This document shows positions 1 through 7,405 of a stretch of 64,000 bases of DNA, one piece after another. Below the pieces are notes generated by a model, which did not search any database, was not told the DNA's origin, and saw nothing but the letters and a program-made list of their open reading frames with translations. The translations under genes and the position numbers were made by a program. The stretch lies in the NCBI GenBank assembly GCA_964242215.1, contig CAXTCJ010000002.1:62001-126000 (forward strand), written 5' to 3'. The DNA is from LMUY01 sp964242215. GTDB taxonomy: Bacteria; Pseudomonadota; Alphaproteobacteria; Acetobacterales; Acetobacteraceae. Within the stretch, counting starts at the first letter, position 1. Every line of letters starts with the position of its first letter.

Positions 1-222
1 CTGACGTTCGATGAGGCTGCCGAAGGTATCTCCAAGGGAAAACTCGGCAGGATGTCATTCCTTGATCAAGAGCGCGTGGCCATCTGGTGGCAGAGGGCCA
101 TCCCCGAGTTCCTGACGACGATCCCTGCAGACTGGTTGCCGGCGACAACAACGCGCTCGGTCAACACAGAGGCGGCAGTTGAAGCAACAGTCGAAAATGT
201 GGAGAGCGCTCGTGCCGGATAG
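1..222 (+). CDS. C-terminal end of an unknown protein (cut by window edge)
   Basis: Frame 1 is open from the first base to a TAG at 220-222, giving 73 residues that include aromatic-rich WWQRAIPEF and end in ESARAG. The start lies left of the window. The next gene begins inside it at 179 (44-nt overlap), so the two are probably translationally coupled. The co-directional genes that follow look like transfer-apparatus accessories, so this may be the end of a conjugation gene, but no family motif is visible. Confidence 0.55.
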   Translation: MTFDEAAEGISKGKLGRMSFLDQERVAIWWQRAIPEFLTTIPADWLPATTTRSVNTEAAVEATVENVESARAG

Positions 223-922
223 CTCCGTCGGGCAACCGAGCAACGAGCGAGGGGTGGTAAAGCGGACCAGTGCTGCGCTGCACGAGGCGGTTGCTGAACT
301 GCGGGTTGACTTCACCGCACGGACACAGGCCGTGGAGGCGGCCGCCCGGGACTGGGGCATCCGCCCCAGTTACCCAGAAGGCGTGTTCGTCTCTGCCATG
401 CTCAGGACCCAGGCGGGATTCTCCGACTTGGCACTGTCGCTCGCAGACCTGCTTCAGACAGTGGTATCGGAAGCACGAGCGGCGGCAGAGGATGAGCTGG
501 CACGCCAGCGCGTTCTAACCCAGCAAACCCGGACTGTGTTGGAAAACGCAAACGACGCGATCCTCAATATGGAAAAAGGTGGGCGCGATGCGCTCGCCAG
601 GCTGGAGGTCGAGAAGACCAAAGTGACCACGCAGCTAGTCGAGCGGATCGTCCCGGACATGATTCGGGGGGTGAAGGACGCCCTGGTCATCAAGGAACGC
701 CGTCGCGACCAAAACATGGAGTGGATGCGTGCTCTCGGTGCCGGTGGCATCGCGCTCGCGTTGGTCGTGTCCGGCTATGTGTGGGGCACATGGTCGGACT
801 GGGGTATGGCGAGCCGAATCGAGAGTGTTGGAGCCGCGGTCGAGCGCTGCCAGGTCACGTCTAAGTGGGCCGATGACAAAGGGCAGCGGCTTTGTCAAAT
901 CAGCGATTTCCTCAAAAACTGA
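179..922 (+). CDS. Hypothetical membrane protein with a long helical region
   Basis: 247 residues from a TTG start at 179; an in-frame ATG at 197 is the alternative. Residues ~30-175 are highly charged and helical, likely coiled coil (AEDELARQRVLTQQTRTVLEN). One strong transmembrane segment follows at ~185-205 (GAGGIALALVVSGYVWG), then a short tail with two cysteines. The topology suggests an anchored protein with a large helical domain. It overlaps the gene before it and precedes an exported transglycosylase-like gene, which fits a type IV transfer cluster, but I recognise no family. Confidence 0.65.
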   Translation: MKQQSKMWRALVPDSSVGQPSNERGVVKRTSAALHEAVAELRVDFTARTQAVEAAARDWGIRPSYPEGVFVSAMLRTQAGFSDLALSLADLLQTVVSEARAAAEDELARQRVLTQQTRTVLENANDAILNMEKGGRDALARLEVEKTKVTTQLVERIVPDMIRGVKDALVIKERRRDQNMEWMRALGAGGIALALVVSGYVWGTWSDWGMASRIESVGAAVERCQVTSKWADDKGQRLCQISDFLKN

Positions 923-983
923 GGGTGTTGGTTCGCTCCGGCAGCTTGGACGATTGCGGTTCACGAAGATGGAGGGTGAACCC

Positions 984-1823
984 GTGTACAGTTATTATCG
1001 TAGGCCGGAGGGCCGGCGTCACCAGCGGCTTCGGCCTGGCCGGCTGTTAATCACATCCTCGGCGGCGATTGGGCTTTGGACGACCGGGGCACTGGCCGAT
1101 GTTGCGCCGCAAACGATGAGCGGCGTGCCGCAGCAGATTGTGCCCCAAGCGGCTGAGGTCGGATTACCGGCCTTCACAATGCCGACCGGAACCGTATCCT
1201 TATATGGAGGAAGCTCAGGAGCGGGAGGATCGAGTGGAGGCTCAGGGACATCAACGGACAGCAGTGCATTGGACACCATGCTGGCCACCCCTTGGGGCGC
1301 GTCGGCGCAGCAAAGCGCCCAGGCGCTCGGTGTCAATGCCTCAGCGTTGGCGGCAACATGCGTGATGGAGAGTGGCTGTCAAAACGTCTCCGGCACCGGG
1401 ACGATCACTGGGGCCTTCCAGATGACTGCATCTACCTATACAGCCAGCCTTGCATCCGCTCTAGCACAGGACCCGAATTTGGCGACTAATATCGTGCCTG
1501 GACTTGCCGGCCAGAGCGACCCGGCAACTCAGGCGATCGCGGCGGCTGCTTATCTCAAGCAAGGTGCCCAGTATCTGCAGGGTCAAGGTGACGCTAACCC
1601 GACTGTGTTAGACGTTCGCGGATACTACAATTTTGGTCCACAAGGCGGTGCGCAGTTAGCCCAGGCGCAACCTACCGCTTTGATGTCCGACACATTGACC
1701 GGGTACTCTCCCGCGACCTTGGCAAAGAATGGGATCACACCCGGTGAGACTGTCGGTCAGTGGCAAAGTTCAGTCACCTCCAAGATCGGCAACGCGGCAA
1801 GCGCGTCAGTGTTAACCAGTTAA
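984..1823 (+). CDS. Exported lytic transglycosylase-like (SLT-fold) protein
   Basis: Likely muramidase that opens peptidoglycan, as VirB1-type proteins do for type IV secretion. GTG at 984 is preferred because GGAGG at 971-975 lies 8 nt upstream; ATG 969 is inside that site's neighbourhood and lacks one. The 279-aa product has a basic N terminus and a hydrophobic segment ending near ALA at ~38, then a Gly/Ser linker (~75-93), then an SLT-like core with CVMESGC (candidate catalytic Glu129) and GAFQMTASTY. Helical alanine-rich repeats follow. The catalytic assignment is inferred from the ES...GAFQ pattern. It ends 16 nt before the next secreted-protein gene. Confidence 0.7.
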   Translation: MYSYYRRPEGRRHQRLRPGRLLITSSAAIGLWTTGALADVAPQTMSGVPQQIVPQAAEVGLPAFTMPTGTVSLYGGSSGAGGSSGGSGTSTDSSALDTMLATPWGASAQQSAQALGVNASALAATCVMESGCQNVSGTGTITGAFQMTASTYTASLASALAQDPNLATNIVPGLAGQSDPATQAIAAAAYLKQGAQYLQGQGDANPTVLDVRGYYNFGPQGGAQLAQAQPTALMSDTLTGYSPATLAKNGITPGETVGQWQSSVTSKIGNAASASVLTS

Positions 1824-1839
1824 TCGAACGGTGATACGA

Positions 1840-2238
1840 ATGTCCAAGTCTTCGGGGTTGTTATTAGCCCTTGCGCTTGTGTCGGGTGCCTCTCAGGCCC
1901 AGGCCGAACAGGTGCATACAGTCAAAACGTTGCCGGGCTATCAGTGCATGGTGTTAGCAAAGCAGTGGGACGGCGAAGGTCCCATGCCATTGCCGGTCTA
2001 TGTCTATGCCGGCCCGCAATCTAATGCGGCTCAAATAGGCGTGGCTGGAGGATCAATAATTGTGCCCGATCCCGTGCATCCAACGGGTGGGCGGACGCAA
2101 ATGATTTTCGCCGACGGTAGAACCGTATGGATCTCTACCGACGCGATCGCGCCGTGGCATGCCGTCAGCAACCCAAATGCAAGATGTTCACCTGTCCTGC
2201 TGTCGAATGGCCGCTACGGATTTCAGACGACCCACTAA
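1840..2238 (+). CDS. Small secreted protein, possible SH3-like fold
   Basis: 132 residues from ATG 1840 (an upstream in-frame GTG at 1831 is possible). Residues 1-24 are a classical signal peptide (LLLALALVSGASQAQA), so the product is exported. The mature part is beta-rich, with VYVYAGPQSNAAQIGVAGGS and FADGRTVWISTDAIAPW, which resembles bacterial SH3-type domains. Two cysteines (GYQCMV and ARCSPV) could form a disulfide. It follows the transglycosylase-like gene by 16 nt and probably shares its operon. The role is unknown; wall binding next to a muramidase is an inference. Confidence 0.65.
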   Translation: MSKSSGLLLALALVSGASQAQAEQVHTVKTLPGYQCMVLAKQWDGEGPMPLPVYVYAGPQSNAAQIGVAGGSIIVPDPVHPTGGRTQMIFADGRTVWISTDAIAPWHAVSNPNARCSPVLLSNGRYGFQTTH

Positions 2239-2291
2239 TATCGATGAGTATCGACAGCTGGCGGCGATCGTGGCGCCGCCAGCTAGATAGA

Positions 2292-2768
2292 CTAACGCGT
2301 AGTCCTGGTATACTCGTCGGCCGGGTTACGATGTATGATGCCGCGCTCCAGCAGCTTTATCAGTGAATGCTGTAGGGTCGATCGGGACTGACCAGTTCTC
2401 TGGAGCAAGTCCTCGAAAGTCCCAGGCTCCTTAAGGTGTATCAGCACTACATCTTGCGTCGGATAGTTACGCCTGATCCTGGCGGGATCGGGGGCGTTCG
2501 AGCATCGGTCCTGGCGCACCCAGACACCCCAGCTTAGTCGCACAGCAAGCCCTTTGGCCTGCATGGCGCGCAGATGACCAGTGGCGATGCAGGTCCTGCG
2601 ATTGATGTGCTCGGCGATCTGTTTGACAGTGCGCGGCTCCGTTAGCATTCCGAGGATAGCGTCGCGGATGGGTTGTGGCCGGCCTGCTGCGACCAGCGTG
2701 TCTCGGCGGGCTTTGCGAGAATGTCGATCTTGTGGCGGGAGATCGAAAAGCAGGTTGCCTCCGTCCAT
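2292..2768 (-). CDS. Winged-helix type DNA-binding protein
   Basis: 158 residues starting with ATG at 2768. Two helix-turn-helix-like stretches are visible: IRDAILGMLTEPRTVKQIAE with INRRTCIATGHLRAMQAKG (~35-75), and a second near the C terminus, TFEDLLQRTGQSRSTLQHSL with IKLLERGIIHR (~115-150). Two tandem winged helices are typical of small transcriptional regulators or replication-initiation modulators. The gene faces the transfer-like cluster tail to tail. Its target is unknown. Coordinates are firm; function is limited to probable DNA binding. Confidence 0.6.
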   Translation of the reverse strand: MDGGNLLFDLPPQDRHSRKARRDTLVAAGRPQPIRDAILGMLTEPRTVKQIAEHINRRTCIATGHLRAMQAKGLAVRLSWGVWVRQDRCSNAPDPARIRRNYPTQDVVLIHLKEPGTFEDLLQRTGQSRSTLQHSLIKLLERGIIHRNPADEYTRTTR

Positions 2769-3001
2769 GGGCGTGGCTCCGAATAAAACGTCGTATCGAG
2801 CAGGATCGCATCGACGGGGTCAGGGTAAGAAAGGCCGGTGCGAACGGCCGCTGCCCGTTGAGAGATTCCGCCCATGATGGAGACAGGTCCGCAGTGGGCA
2901 GTGCATGCCCGATCCGGTTGGCACACCAGGCTGAGCCGACGCAGCGCAGGGGATCTGTGAGCACGCGAGGAGGCCGGATCCTTTCGGACCCGGCCGCTCC
3001 G

Positions 3002-3154
3002 TCAGTAAGGCAGCTCGTGCTCGGGGATCACAACCGGGGTCGGGCGGGTGTAAGGAATGGTGGTCTCGTAGTATTCTTCCGCGAACTCTTCGTAGGACAT
3101 CCATCCGGCCGTGGACGTGATCGCCAGGGTGTCGTGCGTGAGGGTCTGATCCAT
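3002..3154 (-). CDS. Small acidic protein of unknown function
   Basis: 50 residues from ATG 3154, preceded on the minus strand by an AGGAAG ribosome-binding site. The sequence is acidic and aromatic (WMSYEEFAEEYYETTIPY). It is the first gene downstream of copy A of the dispersed hairpin element (3204-3348), placed 50 nt upstream, exactly as the element sits before ssb and ArdC. This context is the main reason to believe the gene is real. No family is recognised. Confidence 0.5.
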   Translation of the reverse strand: MDQTLTHDTLAITSTAGWMSYEEFAEEYYETTIPYTRPTPVVIPEHELPY

Positions 3155-3203
3155 TGTCTTGCTTCCTGCTCTATGTGCAGCCCGATCGCTGCTGAGCGGC
3201 GGC

Positions 3204-3348
3204 AATGACGGCCTTCGTGACGTGTCAAAGGCGCGCCTCTTGGCGCGGGACCGGAGCCGCGCGGAGCCACGCGCAGGCCGGCTTCGGCCGAGCATGGCGA
3301 GCACGGCGAGGACCCACCCTTTGATACGGCGCGACCTTGGCCGGCATT
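3204..3348 (-). promoter_or_regulatory. Dispersed hairpin element, copy A
   Basis: On the + strand: outer arms AATGACGGCC (3204-3213) and GGCCGGCATT (3339-3348) pair with one mismatch; inner arms TCAAAGG (3225-3231) and CCTTTGA (3318-3324) pair perfectly; then a hairpin CGCGCC-TCTT-GGCGCG (3232-3247), GGGACC, a second hairpin GGCCG-GCTT-CGGCC (3276-3289), and GGACCCACCC. It shares its core with copies B, C and G. It lies 50 nt upstream of the 3154 start. Candidate single-stranded-DNA promoter or structured 5' leader. Confidence 0.75.
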
Positions 3349-3484
3349 ACGATAGAAGAGCAGCGGAGGCTTTTTTTCTCCAGGGAGCCGCCCTCCGTCG
3401 CGACCTGCACGAGATCTCACGTGGATCACGAGACCGATGTCAGCGCTTCCGAGGCGTGGCTCGCTGGTAGCGGCTGTTTGGACG

Positions 3485-3736
3485 TCAGGTCCGAGGCGTT
3501 TGCAAAGCCTCCTGCTGGCTTGCCATCAAGAAGGGAGGGAGTTTACGCCTGGGCCCTGGGTTCGCCACGTGGACCGCCATCAAGACCTCCAGCCAGCTGG
3601 CGACCTCTGGGTCGATAGCGCTGTCTCCGGCCAGCCAGCGTCGAAGCGTGTTGCGATGTTCCCCTGTCCTTCGAGCCACTTCCCGCTCGGACCAGCCAAG
3701 CGTCAACAAGCATAACGACAGACGATAAGGCGACAT
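3485..3736 (-). CDS. Small helix-turn-helix DNA-binding protein
   Basis: 83 residues from ATG 3736. Residues ~3-40 form a clear helix-turn-helix: RLSLCLLTLGWSEREVARRT followed by GEHRNTLRRWLAGD, typical of Cro/MerR-like or plasmid regulators. A perfect palindrome TGTGTCC-N5-GGACACA (3757-3775) lies 20 nt upstream and is a likely autoregulatory operator. The NERD-domain gene is divergently transcribed from the other side, so this protein may control both. The reading frame stays open upstream, but the DNA there is antisense to the NERD gene, so I take the short start. Confidence 0.65.
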   Translation of the reverse strand: MSPYRLSLCLLTLGWSEREVARRTGEHRNTLRRWLAGDSAIDPEVASWLEVLMAVHVANPGPRRKLPPFLMASQQEALQTPRT

Positions 3737-3756
3737 GAAAGGTAGTTCGGGCGGCG

Positions 3757-3775
3757 TGTGTCCATTTTGGACACA
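3757..3775. promoter_or_regulatory. Palindromic operator candidate between divergent genes
   Basis: TGTGTCC and GGACACA are perfect 7-bp inverted arms separated by ATTTT. The site lies between the HTH gene start (3736, leftward) and the NERD gene (about 3950, rightward), in the position expected for an autoregulated divergent promoter. Binding by the 83-aa HTH protein is inference. Confidence 0.55.
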
Positions 3776-3949
3776 AGGTCTGTCTACGACCGCGATGCCC
3801 ACCGGCTGAGTATGCCTTGCGTCGCCAAGCGGGTCCAGCGCGGTGATCGGTTCCATAGGAGTTGCGTCGAGCAAAGTGGTGCGAACGGCGAATGCTCCCT
3901 CGCAGTTCGCACCAAGGCAAAGGAGCATCCGCCGTACCAGCAACTGTCC

Positions 3950-4603
3950 ATGGACGTGACAATGGAAGACGAGATGACTGCCCACAGCCGCAGGCGACGG
4001 ACTACGTTCGTCGACGAGCGAGGGTGGGCCGCATTTAGCGAGTTCAAGGCCAGCATCATTGGGCGCAAAGGTGAAGGCGCTGTGGAGCGCGAGGTGGCTG
4101 CGTTGGGCCTTCCGGCGCTGCATGACGCGATCTTGGTTGATCTGTTCGGGCTCACGCAGATCGATCATGTGGTGAGAGGACCGGACGCGATCGTCGTCAT
4201 CGAGACGAAGACCTATGGCGGCCACATTACCGGCACTCGGCACAGCGATGAATGGACTCAGCACCTCCTGCGTGGGGAGGTCCGTCATCCGTTCCAGAAC
4301 CCAATGCACCAAAATCATCGTCATCGGCAGGCTGTCGAGGCAGCCGTTGCGGGGTATGATGTGCCGATCGTCGGCTACGTCGTGTCGGCCGGCTCTGCGA
4401 CTTTCGCGGAGGAATTGATGAACCTCGTGGTGCCGATCGACCGGCTTTGCGAGATGTTTCGGGACAGCCCGCCGCGGCCGCATGACCCGCAGATGCTGGA
4501 TAGAGCTTGGCTGCGCCTGGTCGAGGCTGTGGCGGCGGGGGAGCCGCGTCGCGAGGAGCACCAGGATTTGGTCCGACTCCGACGCAAGAACGATTCTTTA
4601 TAG
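3950..4603 (+). CDS. NERD-domain protein (nuclease-related)
   Basis: The core GRKGEGAVEREVAAL, then QIDHVVRGPDAIVVIETKTY, is the signature of the NERD domain, a PD-(D/E)xK-like fold: the Glu in GEGAVEREV, Asp in QIDHVV and the E-T-K in VIETK match metal-binding positions. NERD proteins are often linked to DNA processing or defence. I choose ATG 3950 (217 aa); ATG 3962 and 3974 are close alternatives, the last with a better ribosome-binding site. The frame is open to a GTG at 3758, but that start falls inside the operator palindrome. It stands 18 nt before an unknown gene. Confidence 0.7.
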   Translation: MDVTMEDEMTAHSRRRRTTFVDERGWAAFSEFKASIIGRKGEGAVEREVAALGLPALHDAILVDLFGLTQIDHVVRGPDAIVVIETKTYGGHITGTRHSDEWTQHLLRGEVRHPFQNPMHQNHRHRQAVEAAVAGYDVPIVGYVVSAGSATFAEELMNLVVPIDRLCEMFRDSPPRPHDPQMLDRAWLRLVEAVAAGEPRREEHQDLVRLRRKNDSL

Positions 4604-4621
4604 CGCGCAGTATTTCCTACG

Positions 4622-5131
4622 ATGTCCACTTCGTCTAGGTCGGGGAAGTCGCAACGGCACGGCCGTATAGGGAGCCAGGGTGTTACTCAGGAGACGACTT
4701 GGATGATCGGGGCGTTGTTCACGGAATCGGCCGTGGCAGTCATGTGTTGGGACAATGGCGGCAATCATTTGTTGGGTTTGATGATCGTGCGTCGGGCCGA
4801 CGCGCATGCCTGTTTCGTCGATCTTCCGCCGGAATTGGAAAAGCGACTGGCCACGTTTGACCGAAAGTTCGTTGAGGACAACGCCGAGCGATTATTGGAG
4901 ATCGCCTACGCCAAGCTCGGTGAGTGCGAGTTCGATGAGGATAGGGTAATTTCCCCCGAGTTCCTGAAACAAGGGCACAATCCGGCGGTGGCGGGAACGA
5001 TGCGTCACATCCCGGCCGAACTGGTTGCCAGCATGGCGCCGGGGATGGAGACGTGGCAGGCGGCCGGCTTCATCGTCGATGTCGGCGAGCTCGACCTGAC
5101 ACGCCTTGGGGTCAAGAAGATGGTTCATTAA
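4622..5131 (+). CDS. Hypothetical protein
   Basis: 169 residues, ATG 4622, starting 18 nt after the NERD gene and therefore probably in its operon. The first ~25 residues are basic and Ser/Gly rich; the rest is a mixed alpha/beta soluble domain with VAVMCWDNGGNHLLGLMIVR and an acidic helical stretch (EKRLATFDRKFVEDNAERLL). No signal peptide, membrane segment or known catalytic motif is visible. It could be a partner of the NERD protein, but this rests on position only. Confidence 0.55.
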   Translation: MSTSSRSGKSQRHGRIGSQGVTQETTWMIGALFTESAVAVMCWDNGGNHLLGLMIVRRADAHACFVDLPPELEKRLATFDRKFVEDNAERLLEIAYAKLGECEFDEDRVISPEFLKQGHNPAVAGTMRHIPAELVASMAPGMETWQAAGFIVDVGELDLTRLGVKKMVH

Positions 5132-5200
5132 GGACATGGCTTCTGGTCGTTGCTGCGTAGCCCGACCTCGCCGGGTGCCCTGACCTATCTAAACCGGCAG

Positions 5201-5220
5201 CCCCCCATGCTTATGGGGGG
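5201..5220. repeat. Perfect 8-bp hairpin with GCTT loop
   Basis: CCCCCCAT-GCTT-ATGGGGGG is a perfect stem. It lies 70 nt after the 4622-5131 gene and has no T-tract, so it is a weak terminator candidate at best. The same GCTT loop recurs in hairpins at 6111, 6154, 3281, 28301 and 39122 that belong to the dispersed element family. Confidence 0.6.
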
Positions 5221-5392
5221 CGCGGACGGAAGGGGGGTCGAGGGGCAGGTCACGGTGTTGCCCGTCGAACAATGCCCGTTGTGCCAGCCCTTGCTTGCTT
5301 CGGTGGCCGACACGCGGATGGACGCCGCGGTGTGCGACGCCCTCTCCGGTTCGCGGACTGGGTGGAGGCGGGGCCGAAGCCCCGCCGTGGTT

Positions 5393-5980
5393 TCAGCCCC
5401 CGAAGGCGCCCATCTGGGCGGTGGCGCTGCCGCGGCTGACGGTCGGGGCCTGGCTTGGAGCCTCGTAGGGCTTCCACTCGCTACCGGTCAGGTGAGCGTA
5501 GGCGGAGACGGCACCCTCGGCGGCGGCCACCAGGGCGTGTGCCTGCAGGCCCATCTCGGCGGCGAAGATGCGGGCGCGTTCGGCCCGGCTCTCGAACCCG
5601 CTGACACCGTCGCGGTCCTCGTCGCGATCCTCGTTGGCGAGCTTCATGGTGAGATCGCGGGCCTGGGTGACCTTGTTGGAGTAGAACTGCCCGGCACCGT
5701 GGGCGGAGCTGACGTAGGCGCCGACGATCCGCTGCAGGTGCATCTCGAGGGCCTTCTCGGAAAGCGGCAGGCTCTTGGCGGCGAGCGCCAGGTGCTCTTC
5801 GGTGGACTCGCGGATGCCGGCGGTGTCGACGGGCTCGAGGCCGAAGGTGCGGGAGAGGTTTTCGGCGAGGCCGCTGTGGGGGCAGACCGAGATGGCGAGT
5901 TCCAGGGTGATGGACTGACGGACCTGGGCGGTGCGGGTGGCGGGCTTCGCGGCAGTCTGGGTGCGGGTCTTGCTGGCCAT
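5393..5980 (-). CDS. Hypothetical helical protein
   Basis: 195 residues from ATG 5980, with AGAGAG-type purine-rich sequence just upstream. A basic, Ala/Thr-rich N terminus (~1-22) leads into a mostly helical protein: VRQSITLELAISVCPHSGLA, HLQRIVGAYVSSAHGAGQFY, then acidic NEDRDEDRDGVSGFESRAER. The C-terminal 25 residues are low complexity. No family is recognised. It is preceded by a variant of the dispersed hairpin element (6061-6166), which groups it with the other leading-region-type units. Confidence 0.55.
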   Translation of the reverse strand: MASKTRTQTAAKPATRTAQVRQSITLELAISVCPHSGLAENLSRTFGLEPVDTAGIRESTEEHLALAAKSLPLSEKALEMHLQRIVGAYVSSAHGAGQFYSNKVTQARDLTMKLANEDRDEDRDGVSGFESRAERARIFAAEMGLQAHALVAAAEGAVSAYAHLTGSEWKPYEAPSQAPTVSRGSATAQMGAFGG

Positions 5981-6060
5981 GATTTCGATCTCTCTTTTCG
6001 CCCGTGAGGTTCGCCTGCCCTGTGCTGGCTCTCCCCCTCGGGTGTGGTCGACCAGGACCG

Positions 6061-6166
6061 GGCAAGGCGCGATCGGAAACCCCTGAGGACGGCAGTGGTG
6101 CGGAAGTTGCGCTTGCAACTTCACGGTGCCGTCCGAACCGCAGGCGCTTTGCCGCTTGGCAAAGCG
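6061..6166 (-). promoter_or_regulatory. Dispersed hairpin element, variant I
   Basis: GCAAGGCG (about 6063-6070) can pair with CGCTTTGC (6145-6152) through one G-T wobble. Inside are GGACGGCA/TGCCGTCC arms (6087-6094, 6127-6134) enclosing the perfect hairpin GAAGTTGC-GCTT-GCAACTTC (6103-6122); a second perfect hairpin CGCTTTGCC-GCTT-GGCAAAGCG spans 6145-6166 and would compete with the long-range pairing. It lies 81 nt upstream of the 5980 start. Sequence identity to the core copies is low, so membership rests on position and architecture. Confidence 0.5.
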
Positions 6167-7405
6167 GGGGTTGGAGGGAGTGACGCCCGGTCCAGACCAC
6201 GCACAACCCGAGCGGTGAGCCGGACCAGGGCTGACAGGCGGACCGTGGGTGAAAGCGATCGAGATACGTCATGGCCAGCAAGGCCCGCTCTGCCGCCGAA
6301 GTCCGCCACCCGCACTGATCCGCCCCCGAAGGCACCCGCTGGAATTGACCACACGACTGCCCGTGGCCTCGCCCAACCTCGGACCCCCTTTGGCCGTCCC
6401 GCCGGCACTGGCATCCCAGCCTGTCACCGTGCTGGAGCACCTGGTCCTTGCCGTAATGGCTGACCGCTCGAAAGGCCCGGCTTGCACCGGTCGATCGTCG
6501 GCACGTCCAGCGTGACATAGGGGCTGGGCTTGCTACGACGGGCACCCTGGCCGGGCTCACTGCCTTGCTCGGCGACGTTCGCGGCGAGGACTCTGACAGG
6601 ATGAGTGGGTGTAGCCGGGCAGCGCCGGCAGGTTTGCCGCCGACATGGACAGGACCGGACGACCGGACCCCGCCGAGGGTGTTGGATTTGCCTCTGCCGA
6701 CACGGACGAGAGGATGGCTGGAGGGGCCAAGCCCTGACCGACGTGCTGCGTCTGCAGCCAAGCAGAAGGGCTATCGGAGAAAGGCACCGGGACCTTGGCC
6801 TGGCCGACAGCCCGGTCCACGACCAAGAGGGCAGCCGCTGCGGCGTCCATCTGGAGGCCGCAGTTGAGGCGCGTCTGCGCCGACATGATTGCGTCAGACC
6901 GCAGGCGCAGCCGGAGCGTGGATCGTCACCCGCAGGGACGAGACGCCGCTTGGCGGCTCGGGGAGCGTAGCGAGTAGAGCCCGTCCCAAAGGGGACGCCC
7001 GCCCCTCAGACTGTAAAACGCGACACAACCTCCGTATTTTGGTGGCTTGCGGACGGTCGGCTCTACGATCAGGCAAGCGAAAAGCAGACGCTGCACAATT
7101 GCTGACTTTGGTGGTTAAACGGCCTGTCTGCTGTCGGGTCGGGGAGTTCTGAACCGGACGTTCGGCTTATGGTGAGGTTTGGCCGGAAGCGGACCGTCGG
7201 CTATGGAGAGGCAGGGTGCGGAAAGCGGACTTCGACGCTCTGTCCATCCGGCTCTGAAGTGATATTCTCACCCTCCGCAACAGGCACACCGTCCCCGGCT
7301 CAACGCATGAGTTTTAGAGCTCTTCGGTTGCGCGACAGGCACACCAGCGGCTTGGCCTTTCCCGCCATCATCCTTAGTAACAGTCGTTAAAGCGCAGCCG
7401 TCGCC
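6167..7405. other. About 1.2 kb without a convincing gene
   Basis: Several overlapping open frames exist on both strands, as expected in high-GC DNA, but none shows recognisable domains, consistent composition or a good ribosome-binding site. The least implausible is a 109-aa minus-strand frame (6557-6886) with an ordinary-looking first 45 residues and a low-complexity remainder. AT content rises around 7020-7390. This could hold eroded genes, an untranslated RNA or a transfer-origin region. Confidence 0.4.

Noticed and set aside
3758..3949. N-terminal 64-residue extension of the NERD protein
   Set aside because: Its GTG start lies inside the palindromic operator and the sequence has no domain character; starts at 3950-3974 are preferred.
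5150..6007. 285-aa open frame on the + strand over the 5393-5980 gene
   Set aside because: Gly/Val/Leu-rich translation typical of antisense shadows in GC-rich DNA; the minus-strand gene has a ribosome-binding site and normal composition.
5481..6761. 426-aa minus-strand open frame
   Set aside because: Its second half is the Arg/Pro/His-rich out-of-frame reading of the 5393-5980 gene and the first half has no domain or start signal.
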